NCBI GenBank assembly: GCA_930367215.1
Contig: OV884058.1
Coordinates: 111,065,802-111,129,801 of the forward strand
Reading direction: 5' to 3'
Length of the DNA stretch: 64,000 nt
Origin: Pollenia angustigena
Taxonomy: Eukaryota > Arthropoda > Insecta > Diptera > Polleniidae
The notes beneath the pieces were generated by a model. The model saw only the letters and a list, made by a program, of their open reading frames with translations, did not search any database and had not been told where the DNA came from. Positions 32,820 through 45,030 of this stretch are shown one piece after another; the first letter of the stretch is position 1, and the number at the start of each line of letters is the position of its first letter. The position numbers and the translations under genes are program-made.

Positions 32820-33985
32820 TACATCTATACATATGTATATATAAAATTGAAAAATGTTTGTATGTTTGTTTGTGTGTTTGTATGTTGGCTTATAGACTCC
32901 TAAACTACTGAACCGATTTTCCTGAAATTTTTACAGTAGCATCACGTGAGCCCTAAAAATGAAATAGTCTACTTGTTTTTTCGATAGGGGCAGGGGAATT
33001 GGTACCCCCATTGGATGCCAATATTAAATATCGCGTATCTGAAGAGCCGCTTCACGCATTTTGTTGAACTTTTGGTAGTAGGAATTGAAACAAAATAGCA
33101 GCGGGGGAAGTGGTTCCCGCCATAGGACGCCAATGTTTGATATCGCATATCTTGAGAAGTGTTATAGTGCGAATGTACTACACTACTGAGAATAAAAATA
33201 AAGCGGGCATGCGCAGGGGTGGAAATACCTCCCATAGGATGCATATATTAAATATCGCTCAACTGAAGAACTATTATAGGGATAGCCTTTAAACGTGGTT
33301 AAAGCTACTATTATGGTAAACTATAAATATCAATATAAAAATGGGCGGGGTTGAAAGAGGAGGAGCAGTACCCCTCATAGATAGAAATATAATTAAGAGC
33401 CGCTGCACGCATCTTGTTTAACTTTGGTAGTAGGATATTCTGAGCCCAAAAATTCAAATAAAATAACAGCGGGGGAAGTGGTACCCACCATAGGACACCA
33501 ATGTTTAATATCGCATATCTTAAGAACTGTTATAGGGAGAATGTTCAAACTTTGTAGAAGTCACTCTTATGGTATGCTACACTATTGAAAATAAAAATAA
33601 AGCGGGAAGGCGCAGTGGGGAAATACCTCCCATAGGATGCATATATTAAATACAGCTCAAATGAAGAACTATTATGGCAAACTTTAAATTTCAATATAGA
33701 AATGAGCGGGGTAGACAGAGGAGGAGCAGTACCCCTCATAGATAGAAATATAATTTAAAGCCGCTGCACTAATTTTGTTGAACTTTTTGTAGTATGATCT
33801 TCTGAAATCCAAAATTTAAATAAAAAAGCAGCGCGGAAATGTTACCTCCCATAGGACGCCAATGTTTAATATCGCATATCTTAAGAACTGTTATAGTAAG
33901 AATGTTCAAACTTAGTAGAAGTCACTCCTATGGTAAACTAGACTTTTGAAAATAAAAATAAAGCGGGAAGGCGCAGGGGAAATCT
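32820..33985. repeat. Dispersed repeat with ~365-bp tandem units
   Basis: After a GTTTGTTTGTGTG-rich lead and CTACTGAACCGATTTTCCTG (32910-32930), units recur with AGCGGGGGAAGTGGTACCC-like words at 33101, 33469 and 33831, i.e. every 368 and 362 bp. Each includes CATAGGACGCCAATGTTTRA, GATATCGCATATCTT and ATAAAGCGGG. The array stops abruptly at 33985 against a mariner fragment. An inverted two-unit copy lies at 55790-56520. Confidence 0.85.
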
Positions 33986-34520
33986 TTGCTGCAATAAATC
34001 GATTGCTTAATGCGAGGTGTGGCAGGTGGCGCCGTCTTGCTGAAACAACAAGTCGTCAAGATCCATGCTGCCCAGTTGAGGCCACAAGAACTCTGTTATC
34101 ATGTTCCTGTAACGAATGCTGTTCACAGTCACTGCAATTTGGGCCTGATCTTAAAAAAGGTAGGCCCAATCACGCTGCATGACCAAAATTTGCACCAGAC
34201 TGTTGCTCGTTGTGGGTGCATTTGTTTCTCATGGATTGCATTAAGATTTTCAGAGCCTCAAATTCGACAATTTTTTGAATTCACGAAGCCATTCAGATGG
34301 AAATGTGTTTCATTGGAGAATATAACTTTTTTCGATTTCAGCATAACTTTTCAAATATTTTAATAAGTTTTCACAATTATAACGCGTTGTTTTTTTTTGT
34401 AAAGCGCTCTATTTTAAATAATCGGAATAAGCCTATGTGACAGTTACCAAATTTCAGAGCTGCCACTAGCACAAAAAAAGGCACTAAATTAAAAAAGTGC
34501 ACTCTTGCCGAGACACCCTT
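33985..34520 (-). pseudogene. DD41D-type mariner fragment, copy 4
   Basis: The 5' end (plus-strand right side) is AAGGGTGTCTCGGCAAGAGT next to TA at 34521-34522. Minus strand encodes KVIFSNETHFHLNGFVNSKN, where the first catalytic Asp (SDE in relatives) has become Asn, then MHPQRATVWC, IGPTFF, and LDDLLFQQDGATCHT with the second Asp near 34035. A stop follows, and the element breaks off at 33985 before the third Asp. Hardly any N-terminal DNA-binding sequence lies between the end and the SNETHF block, so the internal segment is absent here too. The plus-strand 117-codon frame is its shadow. Confidence 0.85.
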
Positions 34521-34547
34521 TAGTAAATTTCTATAAATAAAGTCTTA

Positions 34548-34663
34548 CCCCCGTATTCATAAAAAAATAAATAAGTTTGAAATGTATTTTAAGGCAAAAG
34601 TTTCATACAAATTTTTCTTAAAATGAATTTCAAATCCATTTTAATTTTTTATGAATACGGCAG
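34548..34663. mobile_element. 116-bp TTA-flanked MITE
   Basis: Inverted arms around CCGTATTCATAAAAAA / TTTTTTATGAATACGG with TTA on both sides (34545-34547, 34664-34666). Near-complete hairpin. PIF/Harbinger-like by target duplication. Confidence 0.75.
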
Positions 34664-34756
34664 TTAAAGGTTTTTTGATTCAGTAAGGGTTATTCAAAAT
34701 CAAATCAATATTTGATAAAAATAGTGGTTACATATGGGACGTCAAATATTTGTTTA

Positions 34757-34894
34757 CTGCCTGTGTTTAGAAAATGAAAAAAAAAATCGTGTGAAAAATT
34801 ATATTGAACACAACAATAAAATAAGAAAACGTGTTTTTGTTTTCAATAAAATTTATTACACGAATTTTTTTTTTCATTTTCTAAAAACAGGCAG
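34757..34894. mobile_element. 138-bp TTA-flanked MITE, CTGCCTG family, copy 1
   Basis: Ends CTGCCTGTGTTTAGAAAATG and its near reverse complement CATTTTCTAAAAACAGGCAG. TTA at 34754-34756 and 34895-34897. Same family, and almost the same length, as 57340-57478; a lone half end AAAAACAGGCAG is at about 62928-62939. Confidence 0.85.
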
Positions 34895-34899
34895 TTAGT

Positions 34900-36640
34900 C
34901 TGCCACCCTGGTAGAGGACAAATTATTTGAAAATAATAAAGTCCTCCCTCTATGGGAAAAATTTTTAAAATATGTACAAAAATCTCTTGCCTTATCCAAT
35001 TCAACAACCATAGACAAGTTAACCAAAATTTAAACACCCCTAAATTTCTGTTCTACTAGAAACACCAAATTTTTTTTTTTTTTTTGAAAAACATTTTATA
35101 TCGAGGCAACTCACCAAAATTGTTTCTACCAGTTTTTTTCTAATAAGATTTAACCAAAATAAATAGAAACTCTTCCCCCTTAAATAACTGGCGAAAAATC
35201 AAACACAATTATCCAGCTGATTTAAAATTTAAATTCTAATAAGTCAACAAAGCAGCCGACTACAACATGTTTTTACTGCAGACTCTTAGAACGAAATGAT
35301 TTTCCACTTTTTTTCAGAGTAAATTTCGATTCTGTTTTTCTTGCCACATCATTTAAATTAAATCAATCACTTAATATGCACCCTTTTTTATCAATTACAC
35401 TCTCCTACATCCATTAAAAGGGGGGGATTAATTATGGGTGGTGTTTTGATTTGGCCTTCGTGACAAATGAAAAGATCTCACACCCACACAAACAAACACG
35501 TATATAAAATTGCTGATTTGGCCCCCCATTGATGTCCTTTTGTGAATTTTTAAACATTTTATTAACTTTGCTTAAATGTGTTTGTGTACTTGTATGTTTG
35601 TGGCGTCTATCTGTGTTAAAGCAATTATAATACTTTGCATGTGTTTCTATGTGTGTGTGTGTATGTTTAATTTAAATTTTCGAAATGTCATTTGTTTATT
35701 GATTTTTAATCTATTGGCTTGTAAAATGATACGCAGTATACAAATATTTATCTGTCCGCTTGTCTATTTGATTGTTTGTCTTTCTATTAGCCACTAAGTC
35801 TGTCTGTCTGTCTGTCTGCCAAGTAACCGTCCGTCCATCTGTCCGTTCATTAGTCTATGGATTTGTGTTTGTTTAGAATTCTTTTTATGTACATTCATGC
35901 CACTTTGCGGGATATCATTTGATTAGTCTGATGTTGTAGAGTGAATTTAAAATGTTGTCAACAAACACTATTATAAATTTTCATTAAGTGATTAGAAACG
36001 TTGTTTTGCTATTAGATTAACATAATTTTTTTTTTGTTTTTTGCTAGAAAATTAATTTTGTGTCTTTAGTGTTTTTTTTAACGGTTTAGTAACAAAATTT
36101 CAAATTGCAAGTTTTTTAACGAGTGATTAAGAAAAAGATTAAAAATTTGAAATGGATTGTAAAAATTTAATACAATATATAAATTATCTGGTAAAAAAAT
36201 CTTTGATTTCATTTTGTTATAAAATAAAAAAAATTTAATTATTTTAAAATAAAAATTAAAAAGCAGATTACACATTGTGTAATTTAATTGTAGAAAAAAT
36301 TAATTGTTTTTAAAATGATGAATGAATGCGCCCTGGAAATTTTAGGAGCCTTTAAGAATTTTTACGGTACACATATTCTATTAGGTTTGAACAAGTTGTC
36401 ACAGTTTCGAACCTAAAAATCGAAAGTCTCATGCACCAACAAACAACACTTTCGATTTTCGAAATTCAAACAACTTTTAGGTAAATAGTAATAAAATTTT
36501 ATTAATACTAGGTGGACTTTAGCTTGGGGCTAGGTGCGATAAAAGACCGACTCGGCCCATTAACAATATCAAACAAATCTCTCGTTTAAAAATGATCATC
36601 TTACTGATCGGTCGATTACGGATGACAACACAACTTCTAC
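34900..36640. other. AT-rich noncoding DNA with short microsatellites
   Basis: Includes GTGTGT near 35650, TCTG x5 near 35798-35817 followed by degenerate CCGTCCATCTGTCCG, and long A/T runs. No gene or terminal repeat is supported. Confidence 0.45.
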
Positions 36641-36867
36641 CAAGTGTATGAAAATAAACATTAAATATCGCTCGTTAGTGTTCGGTTCGGTAGATTTGTG
36701 GAAAACACAAAAGCTAAACTTCATTGTGTTCTTCACTTTTGGCATTTTTTACAAAAACCAAATACATACGAAAAAAAAACATAAAGCCAGCAAAATTATT
36801 CTACACAAACAAAACATATACACAATACACACACAAGCTGTTCGTGCTGCGGTCGATGCTAACATTT

Positions 36868-37380
36868 TTTGTTTGTTCATTTCTGTATCGATGTAAAAAA
36901 AGAAACATTATAGAACATTAAAATGTAATGTTTGTCTACAGTATCACTTCAATTGTTCTGTTTTTTTAACGAAGAACAGAACACTATATAATGTTCCGCT
37001 CTTTCTTGAATATAGTTACGAACGGTATTAAGGGTTGTGTTCGTCTACACAAACACTAAAAAAAGATATCGTTCCTGGGTATGTGAGCCGAACGCTAAAA
37101 AATATTCTATTTTTTTTCGAACACTGGTTCTTTTCTTTATCAATGTAAAAAAAAAGAAACATTATAGAACATTCAAATATAATGTTTGTCTACAGAATCA
37201 CTACAATTGTTCTTTTTTTAAACGAAGAACAGAACACTATATAATGTTCTGCTCTTTCTTGAAAATAGTTACGAACGATATTAAGGGTTGTGTTCGTCTA
37301 CACAAACACTTAAAAAATAGATATCTTTCCTGGGTGTGTGAGCCGAACTCTAAATAATATTCTGTTTATTTTCGAACACT
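36868..37380. repeat. ~254-bp tandem duplication
   Basis: GAAACATTATAGAACATT at 36902 and 37156, and CCTGGGTRTGTGAGCCGAAC at 37074 and 37329, place two units 254-255 bp apart with few differences (AATGTTTGTCTACAG, AGAACAGAACACTATATAAT, GGGTTGTGTTCGTCTACACA in each). The 106-codon frame through both units is not supported as a gene. Confidence 0.88.
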
Positions 37381-37384
37381 GACT

Positions 37385-39545
37385 TCAAAATTTAAGTTGG
37401 TGTTAGGTACGGCGAAAGAGTTTTTGAAAATGCTATTTCGAAAGTTTCGAAACTAAAAAGCGATTCAAAGTGAATAAAAAGTGAAATAAAATAAGATTAA
37501 GAAATATGATTAGTTCTGTGGACCTATGTTTCGCAGACCATGAGGAGGTGTGGCATCTATTTAATGGCATCTTCTTTTCTAAAAAAAAAGTGTTGCACAA
37601 GTGTTACATGTCAACATTTATAAATGCTCCCCTAATTTTTAAGAAGTGTTTCATATTTTACGTTTACAAAATAACACAAATTTCGGCATTAAACAATAAA
37701 GTACAATTATCGCAAGGTAAATTCAATTACAGTTGGTGGCAAGACTACAACAATCCAAAGCCAACAGAAACAACAGATGTTTTTTTGTATTGCGTTGTTA
37801 GTGTTTACGACTCGAAACTTGCCACCACCTTGTACTGAATTCGCCTTGATCTAATGCTGCACTCATGCCTGTTTAATTAAAATGAGTGTTGAACATGTAG
37901 AATTTTTTTTAATTTTCAAGGGAACATTATCAGAAAAGAACGCTTTACACTTTTAAAATAACACATGTTTTTCAGAAAAGTACATAAAAAAATGTAAAAG
38001 GCAGAATAAATTAAGAATTTTACTCAGAAAAGAAAACGCCATAAGAGATATATCCCAGCCTCAAGCGCTTGTTGTTGCCGCTCGAAAGTATTTTGGAGAT
38101 CTTTGGCTTCTGTTCGGGGTCGAACTTATTTCACCTGACAGTTCTCCGCCGGTATTGTATTCATTTTTTCTATTGTGTGCCATTTTTTTCTTTAATTTTG
38201 CCTTTATATGTACAAACACTCTTTGCTAAAACTGTTCAATTTTTCTGGGATACGGTTCCATGCAGCTTAAGTGCTGGCTTTTGTTTCCCCAAAAGACCAA
38301 GAGCAATTTCAGTTACAGTTGCCATCCGTAACCAACCCATAAGTTTTCTATTGCGACCGCTATCGTGCTTTCAACAGACAGACGCCCCTGGCGCGATAGT
38401 CTAAGAATTTCACATAGTCCGATGATTATTTCAGTATCTTACGAACGTACTGACAAAATTAACTTACTCCACATTTTTAGAAGTTGACTATAAAAACTTG
38501 TCTTAACAGTTTCCTGGACCTCCAGCAGTTCTGCTACGCACCCTAGGGATTCGTGGACATGCGTTCAGGAATTTTTGCTAAAAAATTTTAAACTGAATTT
38601 GAAAGTTGGTGATAACGGACTATCAACATGGCTGAGCGAAGTGTTACTTGCTTCATTAGATTTCATTTAATAGACCGACCTTCTTTTAACTTCACTCTTA
38701 GCACAAAAAGAAGGTTGCGATTCATTCCAGCATTATTTGTGTTATTTGCTAAACGTCTCTTGTAGTTCTCGAACCCATCAGAAGAGCTTAAAACCAATTT
38801 TATGGTCATACCTACATATAACTATAGTTACTACGTAACTAGAGGTACCTATACCTATATATGTGACGCGCAAAACAGAAAGGGACCTAAGTGTTTTGTT
38901 TAGGAGAGCCATTTTAAAGATTTAAATACGTGTATCTGTGGTGTATCATCACTGAGCGTGTTGGTATTGGTCTCATTTGAAAACGACACATCTCATGACG
39001 TCAGGAACACGTCAACCTTGAAAACGCGCGTAGGTCGTCCCTACCTCTTGTTTTGCAGTTAGTTTTTACTGTTCCCTTTACCTAACTGGTCCCTTTCTCT
39101 ATGCGCTGACACATATATATACATATATATATATTCTGTAACAGTAGCAATAGCATTAAAATGTTTTTTAGTTATGAAAATATTTCTTATTACTGTTGGT
39201 AAATACATATTGAAAAACTGAAGTCGAAATAAGGCATTAATAACAAAACATTAACTATCATTAGATCAGTAACTTTAAATTCAAATAATTTAATACTCCC
39301 TCATTCGCAGTTTGTTTATATCTACTTTATCAAATTTATTTTTAAGTAGTAGTTCACGAAGCAAAAAAAAGATGCACCTACCCCCTTATGCAATAAAAAG
39401 TTGAAGATCACATAAGTTAACCAACACATAAATCCCATACACTTTTGCTTGGCCTTAAGTGTTGGTTAACTAATGTGAACTTTAAGTAGACGAAAAACAA
39501 AATCGTTATCAGTGCTGATTTAGCAAAAGCAAGTTAAGGAGCATA
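37385..39545. other. Noncoding stretch
   Basis: Apart from the diverged MITE at 37713-37848, nothing is recognised. The 111-codon frame at 38069-38404 has no familiar motif. A TATATACATATATA microsatellite lies near 39115-39135. Confidence 0.4.
37713..37848. mobile_element. CAAGGCGAATT-family MITE, diverged copy
   Basis: Left CAAGGTAAATTCAATTACAG and right ...TGTACTGAATTCGCCTTG, with internal GTGGCAAG / CTTGCCAC also inverted. No matching octamers at the flanks. Shorter (136 bp) than the other members. Confidence 0.55.
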
Positions 39546-39547
39546 TA

Positions 39548-40159
39548 GACGACATGTTTTTGTCATCTGACATGTCAAATTTCCCACTGCAAAACACATA
39601 CATGTCGTGTGTTACCTTTTTAACTTTGCTTCTGTAAAAGTCAGACGCAAAGTCATCTGACAAAATTTCAATTAGAGCGTGCTCTATTTTCTTCTGACAA
39701 ACCATCTGACATCAGAAATCTATGCCGGGAAGAAACTGGCAGCGGCGTCAACTATTGACGGAATCATTAGCCGGCTGAAGTTAATATTTTACAATACCAA
39801 GATATGTATGCTCATCTCACCATTGAATAGAATTTATGTAAATATAGACATAAAAACCGTTTAATTATAAAATTCTAAATTGGTTTCTTAAAAATAAAAG
39901 AAAAATTGTTAAGATGGCTAAATTATTTTACGGCGCAAATAAATATTTTCGTGGTGGCAGCAAGCTATTTTGAAACCGAGAACTACTTTGGTTTCTGCAA
40001 TAACAATGCGAAAAAAAACAGAGACAATGTCAGAAGCAAATTATATGTACGTTTGTGACCGAATATTATAAACCTTATGTAAAACAGCAATTTTGACAGA
40101 CATGAACAATTACATGTGACTTGAAAATTTGACATGTCAGATGACAAATACATGTCGTG
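39548..40159. mobile_element. 612-bp TA-flanked TIR element (ACGACATGT ends)
   Basis: Left GACGACATGTTTTTGTCATC TGACATGTCAAATTT and right inverted partner ending TTTGTCATCT-complement ... ACATGTCGTG; about 33 bp match with one or two differences. TA at 39546-39547 and 40160-40161. No recognisable ORF. Confidence 0.85.
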
Positions 40160-40259
40160 TACGGGCGCCTTTAGAGAGTATAGTCCTTCCAGCCCGACAA
40201 TATGTTACCCTACACCATCAAGAAATTGCCCCCTACCTCCCCTCGTGGTCCTATTTTTA

Positions 40260-40575
40260 AAAAAATACATAGCTTATGTGTCCACCTACATACGGATCTA
40301 GCTACATTTGTTTTAAATTTCATTTAAATTGGTTTGATAGTGGGCACAAAGACCCTATTCCGGAAAGCAGCCTGTATGGGGTCTATATGAAATTATGGAC
40401 CGATTCGCTCCATTTTCAAAAGGCTTGGTCCTAGAACGTATGTATCAAATTTCATAAAAAAATCTTCAAAATTGCGGCCTGTACTTTACGCACAAGGTTA
40501 CATGGATTGCCAGCCCCCCAGCCAGCCGGACAGACATCGTTAGATCGACTTAGAAAGTTATTCGTAGTTGATCGG
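40260..40575. repeat. Dispersed GGACCGAT/GACAGACAT repeat
   Basis: Contains TATGGGGTCTATATGAAATT, ATGGACCGATTCGC, CCGGACAGACATCG and TAGATCGACTTAGAAAG, the same kind of words as 19730-20400. A truncated relative of that dispersed repeat. Confidence 0.55.
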
Positions 40576-40579
40576 TATA

Positions 40580-41245
40580 CTTTAAGGTGAAAACACTGTG
40601 CAAGAATTTGACACTTTTTTTTGAGACAAGCCGGGCACATGGCGATTTAACATAATTCGGGTACGCTGATACCAGTGGTGCTCTCGGTTTTTTTTTAGAT
40701 TGGTTCTGGTTTTCGAGACATACCGTTATTTCGAAAGTGGAGAAGGTTGCACAGCATATATTCGCGTAACTCAAAAAAGGGTTTAGTTTACTGAAATTAC
40801 TAAAAAAATCGAAATTCCGCAATAAAATCCTAGTCACTGCAGCAGCCAAATGCAGCGCCTAGGATGCCCCTAGATTGGTCAAATGTATGACCAACCCCAC
40901 TTTATTTTTCATCTCAATCACTTAATTCTAACATACCTACCCGCTATCTCCCATACAAAATAGTCAATACAGATTAGAAATATATTGAAAAAAATCGCCA
41001 TAACTGCCAAGGAATCGCCGCTAGGGGGATAAAATGTATAACCGACCTCCATTAGTTTTTTGTCCTTAACATTTTCTCGAGACATACTTACCCTTTATCA
41101 CCACTTTTTAGGGGGGCTCCCATACAAATATTGCGTTTTATAAAATTCTTAAATTAATAAAACTTTTGTGAATAAAATAAAAGTTGGTAACAGATTTTAA
41201 TCTGCAAAAAATTTTCTTAAAGGAAATTTTATTGCGGAATTTCGG
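40580..41245. repeat. Dispersed foldback repeat, copy 2
   Basis: Matches copy 1 (720-2030) in two blocks, the second inverted relative to it, and copy 3 (44690-44985). Shared words: GCAGCGCCTAGGATGCCCCT, GGTCAAATGTATGACCAACC, TTTGTCCTTAACATTTTCTC. The 99-codon minus frame here is not a gene. Confidence 0.7.
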
Positions 41246-41306
41246 AACAGACAGTAATGGTCAATTGCACCAATTCTATTTAAATATAAATTTATATTTA
41301 AATATA

Positions 41307-41509
41307 CAGGGCTGTGCTGGAAATCGAAAACGTAAAACGCAAGAATTATAAAAGTCGTTTTCTAATTCGATTTCTGACATTTTATGACAACTATTGTACA
41401 AACATTTCTCTATTAAACAAAATTTTATAACAAAAATTAGATTAAAAGTATATTAAAAATAACTTGTAAATTCTTGCGTTTTACGTTTACGATTTCCAGC
41501 ACACCCCTG
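41307..41509. mobile_element. 203-bp MITE with ~41-bp inverted ends
   Basis: Left CAGGGCTGTGCTGGAAATCG AAAACGTAAAACGCAAGAATT; right is its reverse complement with about two changes. The CAGGG start resembles hAT ends, but the flanking octamers do not match (only ATA on both sides), so the superfamily is open. Confidence 0.8.
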
Positions 41510-41514
41510 ATAGT

Positions 41515-43985
41515 TTTTCATACAATTTTATTTTTATTTGTCACGAAAAACGAATTTTAAACATTAATTATATTTAAATAAATTGGTGAAATCGGCCAAA
41601 AGTCTTTTAGACGGCCAGATGATACCACTGGGTTCTGGCTACTTTTGACATGATGTTATCCACTACACCGCTACATCAAACGCTACTTTGTTGCTGAAGC
41701 TTTTGTTATCTTTATTGCTTATTTTTTGTTATTAAAAGAAATTTTAAAACATTGCTTAGTAGAAGTGGCCGTTAAAATATGGCTCCAATATGTTTATATT
41801 TTTTAACAAGGCTATTTAGTAAATTTAGTTTGCTACTGCTACGTTAAGTTAAATTTTTTCGCACTGATTTAAAATATATTGAGCTGGGGGCAGTTTTCAT
41901 AAACAATTTTTAAAGAAAATATCTTCAAACTAATTTCACATGGCAGTTCTGCTATAATATAAATCATAAAACAATCTGTAACTCGAATATGCCACATTTT
42001 TTAACAATAGAACTTAGAACACTAAATGGATAAAGCATCGAATTAACAAGCCTTAACTGTTATACAAAAAAATCAGCTACTTTTTATCCTTTAATATGAC
42101 ACTATGTCGAAAAAAAAGAATTGAGAACACTTAAGTGAAAAAAACATCGCATAGTAAAAAAATCAAAACAAATTCGTATGAAAGTTAATTCAGCTTAGTC
42201 ACTTCTTCTTTCCCTTTTTCAAACCAACAAATCTGTAATCACTCAAATTCTGGTTGGTAGAGTCGTTTTATAGAAGGGGAAATTAAAACATCGAAAAAGC
42301 AACTCAAACGTTGCTGCTTAATAAATACAGATATTTTTGCTATCGAACACCAGATGACGCCTGTAGTTGCATTTTAAAACACACATCCAAACGGTGGTGG
42401 CCTGTTGAAGTGTTTGTTTAAACATGTAAGAAAAATAAAAAAATAGGCGGAGCTCTCAAGTGCTGGGCGCACCACTTAAACACGTTGGCACTTGCAGTCT
42501 GTACAGCTACAGACTTGTAACTTATTTAATGTGCAGCAGACAGGGGATTTTTGCATGTGAAAAGAGAAAAATGAGTGAGTTTTTATTAAATTCACGGAGA
42601 AAAACATCGCAATTGCGAAAGAGCAGTTTCATCTGCAGATTTATGCAGAACTTAGTTGAGCAGTTCTCCTTCATTTAGCAGGGGTGTGTATTTCAAATGA
42701 CGAGTAAATTATTTTCAAGTTAAACTCATTTTTATTGTTTCGTTATCGGTGATAATTCAATTTTAACTGGGTGCTAAAATTTTCACTGCAACCCCACACT
42801 CTTTTTAAGGATGACCGTACAGATTTCATAGTAAGAGAATTTTTTTTAACTGAATTTTTTCTGCTAAAAAAAATGGTTCTGGTTTCCTGTTTTTCACTTT
42901 GCCGCCGCTTTTTATGCCCTTTAACACTGTTAATGGCCATGTGTTAGTATTTCTACCGGTTTTCTAATGTTTTTTTTTTATACACATTATTAAGTTTCAA
43001 ACACAAAAGTCCTCAACCCTTTAGTTGATTTTTTTCGTTTAATTTTTAAGGACTTTTTTATTTTAATAAAGCAAAAATCCTGTTTTCAGCTGTTAGTATT
43101 CGTTGTTTATTGTGCTGCTAATTTTTGTTAAATATCGTCTAGAATTTAACAAGTTTTTCCTGCTTTTTTGTTGTGTTTAGCTGGTTGGCGTCTTTGTTTG
43201 TATAGAAGATCCGAGTATGTATTTTGATTACCAAGCATTTAAGTGTGTTTTTGGTGGTCAAATGATTGTGTCGTTCCTTTAACTCTTTTAGTTACGCAAT
43301 GTTTGGCACACGTGACACACGCATTTAACGAGTGCGTAAATTTTCGAGAGTGCGAGAAGGCTACAAACGACTACGTCACTACATTATTTCGTACGCAAAT
43401 TGTACGTACAATAATTTTTGTTGTTGTTGTTGTTGTTTTTTCTTTTATTTTTTTTTTTTGAACGAAAATCATGTGAAAAGTATGATTCATTTTAAGTTCT
43501 CTATAATAAAATCGTTAAAGTTGAATCCTTTGTTTTTTTTTAAAGGACCATTTTTTCTAACAACGATTGATTTTTTATTGTTGTAGTAAATATTTCGTGG
43601 TGTTTAAGATGATCTACCCAAAATTAAACAATAAAAAAAATGCTTTGATATATTTATTTGGTGTTATCGATTTTTTGTTATTAAGTGGTGGCAATTGAAA
43701 ACGCGCTAAAGAGAAAAAGGATAAAAAGGATTTTTGTTCTAAATTAGTTTGTTATAAATGTTTTGGGCTTAATGGAAGTTAATAAAACAGAAATTTATTG
43801 GAAACCACCATATTGAAAAATTCATAAATTTTCTTAAATTTTGGCGTAAATTATTTTGAAAATATTTAAACACGTCTTCGAAGAATAGAATCTTGTGAAA
43901 TAAAAATTTAACGAATGAAGTTTTTTCAAATTAAAAAAAAAAGAAAATTTAAATTTCCTTACGCTTCGCATATGAAGGAAAACTA
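41515..43985. other. Noncoding DNA
   Basis: No exon, RNA or mobile element is supported. A TTG run followed by poly-T lies at 43418-43460. The CG-containing patch at 43300-43410 stands out slightly from its AT-rich surroundings, but nothing specific can be assigned. Confidence 0.4.
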
Positions 43986-44006
43986 CTAAACTATGAATCT
44001 GTTTTA

Positions 44007-44196
44007 CAGTGAAAATACTACTCCAGGACAGCTCCCATAAGGGGACGATTTTCGAATCCTCTTGGTTATCCAAACTCCCTTTTGACGGCATTTGAACCAA
44101 CAATACCGTAAACGGAAATTTTCCATCAGTGAAATTTCCGTCGACGCACAGTAGCGCCCGTAGAGCAAACGAGGTTGCAAAAATCAAAATTTTCAT
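44007..44196 (-). pseudogene. Possible trypsin-like serine protease exon relic
   Basis: Minus strand from the ATG at 44196 encodes MKILIFATSFALRALLCVDG, which looks like a secretion signal. In a second frame IVGSNAVKREF (44104-44072) resembles the activation N-terminus of S1 proteases (IVGG.NA..GEFP), and in a third frame GSCPGVVFS resembles the following SCGG.(I/L)(I/L)S strand. Two small frameshifts are needed to join these. Neither the catalytic His loop (TAAHC) nor the Asp or Ser blocks follow, so at best a first-exon fragment remains. Fly S1 proteases act in digestion or immunity; the role of this one cannot be said. The call rests on three short motifs in order and is tentative. Confidence 0.4.
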
Positions 44197-44689
44197 GAGC
44201 ACCGACGAAGTTTTGAATAAACTCATGTTATAGGAAACTTTTCAACGATTTCAAATCTGCCACTCTTAATAATATCACATTTTTAGTTTAGAAGATATAG
44301 CCGTTCAAAGTTGACCGACTTTCGGTTTTCAAAAAAACACACAATTTTTAGTAAATTTGTTGCGATTTCAGGTGTAATATCACGAAAAATAGGTAACGAA
44401 TCGCCTTATTTTTTGTTTGTATTGATTGATGCATTTATTAAATGTGTAATGATAAAAAAAAAATGAACTGTTTGCTTTGTGTTTCTCCTGGTAAATCACT
44501 ATTTAAAAACTATCCGTTTTTTCACTATTTTTCAACTTTGACGGAAAATAACAAAAATCTATATTTTTCTATATTTGCCATATTTGCAAAATCTGTTCTT
44601 TGATTATTTCTTTACATAATTCAAAAATTTTATCTGCCCGTACGTGCCCGTTTGGCTTCTAGAGGTAAAAAAGGTTAAAAAGACATGGT

Positions 44690-44985
44690 TGCCATACTAA
44701 TATTGCGGTTTAATAAAATTCTTTAATTTGGCCCCTACAGCGCGTAGGATGCTCCTAGATGGGTCAAATGTATGACCAACCCCACTTTATTATTTATTGC
44801 CGAATTTCGGTTTTTTTAGTTATTTCAATAAACTAAACCATTTTTGAGTTACGCGAATATATGCTGTGCAGCGCCTTACATTTTCGAAATAACGGTATAT
44901 CTTGAAAACAAGAGCTAATTTAAAAAAACGGTTAGCACCACTGAATTCAGCGTCCCCAATTAGGGTGAAATGCCAGGTGCGCGGC
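44690..44985. repeat. Dispersed foldback repeat, copy 3
   Basis: CAGCGCGTAGGATGCTCCTA, GGTCAAATGTATGACCAACC and, inverted, CTAAACCATTTTTGAGTTAC, GTTAGCACCACTGAATTCAG match copies 1 and 2. Truncated on both sides. Confidence 0.65.
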
Positions 44986-45030
44986 ATTCGAGTTATCGAG
45001 TATTCGAGTTATTCGAGTTATTGAAGAAAT
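44986..45030. repeat. ATTCGAGTT short tandem repeat
   Basis: Four imperfect 9-10-bp units of ATTCGAGTT in a row. Confidence 0.7.

Noticed and set aside
34010..34363. 117-codon plus-strand frame
   Set aside because: It is the antisense shadow of the mariner fragment, whose minus strand carries QQDGATCHT and VNSKNCRI.
37037..37357. 106-codon frame containing a repeated CVRLHKH/VCEPN pattern
   Set aside because: The pattern comes from the 254-bp duplication, not from a repeated protein domain.
38069..38404. 111-codon frame with hydrophobic N-terminal half
   Set aside because: No recognisable domain or splice context; hydrophobicity follows from T-rich sequence.
6789..42279. Shared 16-mer AGTCGTTTTATAGAAG at 6.8 kb and 42.3 kb
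   Set aside because: One such match is expected by chance in AT-rich DNA of this length, and the flanks do not align.
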